A DNA stretch of 64,000 nucleotides from Conchocele bisecta (taxonomy: Eukaryota > Mollusca > Bivalvia > Lucinida > Thyasiridae): assembly GCA_029237695.1 (NCBI GenBank), contig CM055269.1:32535175-32599174 (forward strand). Reading direction: 5' to 3'. Both the position numbers and the translations under genes were made by a program. Positions 63,785 to 64,000 of the stretch are shown here, in pieces. Each line of letters opens with the position of its first letter. Position 1 is the stretch's first letter. The notes beneath the pieces are model-generated. The model did no database searches, was not told the origin of the DNA, and saw only the letters and a program-made list of their open reading frames with translations.

Positions 63785-64000
63785 ATACCCACTTTTTTTG
63801 TAAAAAAAAACGGGTATATTGTTTTCGTCACGGGTGTCCGTCCGTCCGTACGTCCGTCCGTCCGTACGTCCGTACGTCCGTCACGTTTCTTGTAACTCGA
63901 AAAACTTTTTCACCTTCATACCTACGCGCCTGATATTTGGTATGTTAGCTTCGTTATCATGTGCAGATGCGCAAAGTGAATTTGGATTTTTTGATCCGAC
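63785..64000 (+). mobile_element. HI element, plus strand, runs off the right edge
   Basis: TATACCCACTTTTTTTGTAA, TCGTCACGGGTGTCCGTCC, (CGTACGTC)n, then the first HI unit (AACTCGAAAAACTTTTTCAC ... TTTTTTGATCCGAC). Confidence 0.75.

Noticed and set aside
62422..64000. Another upstream CMTR1 exon within the window
   Set aside because: No minus-strand frame here resembles the SAM-binding region; the sequence is T1, SINE and HI elements.

Overview
This is a eukaryotic, intron-containing, extremely repeat-rich window. The repeat types suggest a lophotrochozoan, most likely a bivalve mollusc: elements with (GTCC)n/(ACGT)n blocks and tandem-repeat bodies, and SINEs ending in a GTTAAAC block plus an AAAC or ACTC tail. 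The taxon is an inference. No bacterial-type operon, rRNA gene or CRISPR array is present.

Two host genes can be supported. (1) On the minus strand, 62.4 to 30.4 kb, lie the last 14 coding exons of CMTR1, the cap-1 mRNA 2'-O-methyltransferase. All 13 introns are GT-AG, every junction keeps the frame, and the catalytic Asp and Lys are present with the human spacing of 40 residues. A C-terminal WW domain and the stop codon are also visible; the 5' exons lie beyond the right edge. (2) On the plus strand, two exons at 4790-4851 and 9649-10040 join in phase and encode a Lys-rich then Gly/Trp/Asp-rich protein that I do not recognise.

The third coding unit belongs to a mobile element. A 7.1-kb element (12542-19656) has about 130-bp terminal inverted repeats flanked by TA. 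It carries one long, frame-broken plus-strand gene (13767-18626) with two copies of a CxxC...HxxxC-type zinc module, a large conserved central region, a FEN/PIN-like acidic signature (EEADTR, DDTDVLV, LTGCDT) and a C-terminal tesmin/TSO1-like cysteine motif.

The rest is layered repeats. 1-3.9 kb: a satellite of about 150-160 bp and an 89-bp triplication. 4.6-9.6 kb, 11.5-12.3 kb, 22.0 kb, 27.9 kb, 32.4-34.4 kb, 36-41 kb, 44-46 kb, 53-54.4 kb, 58.8-61 kb and the right edge: a community of short non-autonomous elements that differ in body but share one terminal architecture. One end has a terminal inverted repeat and a simple-sequence block. The other has the matching inverted repeat, a hairpin, then CTAGT or CTTGT. 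This fits Helentron/Helitron2-type rolling-circle elements. Between them are several hairpin MITE families with TTAA or TA flanks, SINEs and minisatellites, many nested. Several nested insertions can be dated relative to one another because an uninterrupted paralogous site is present in the same window. No intact transposase, Rep/helicase or reverse transcriptase was seen, so nearly all mobile sequence here depends on proteins encoded elsewhere.
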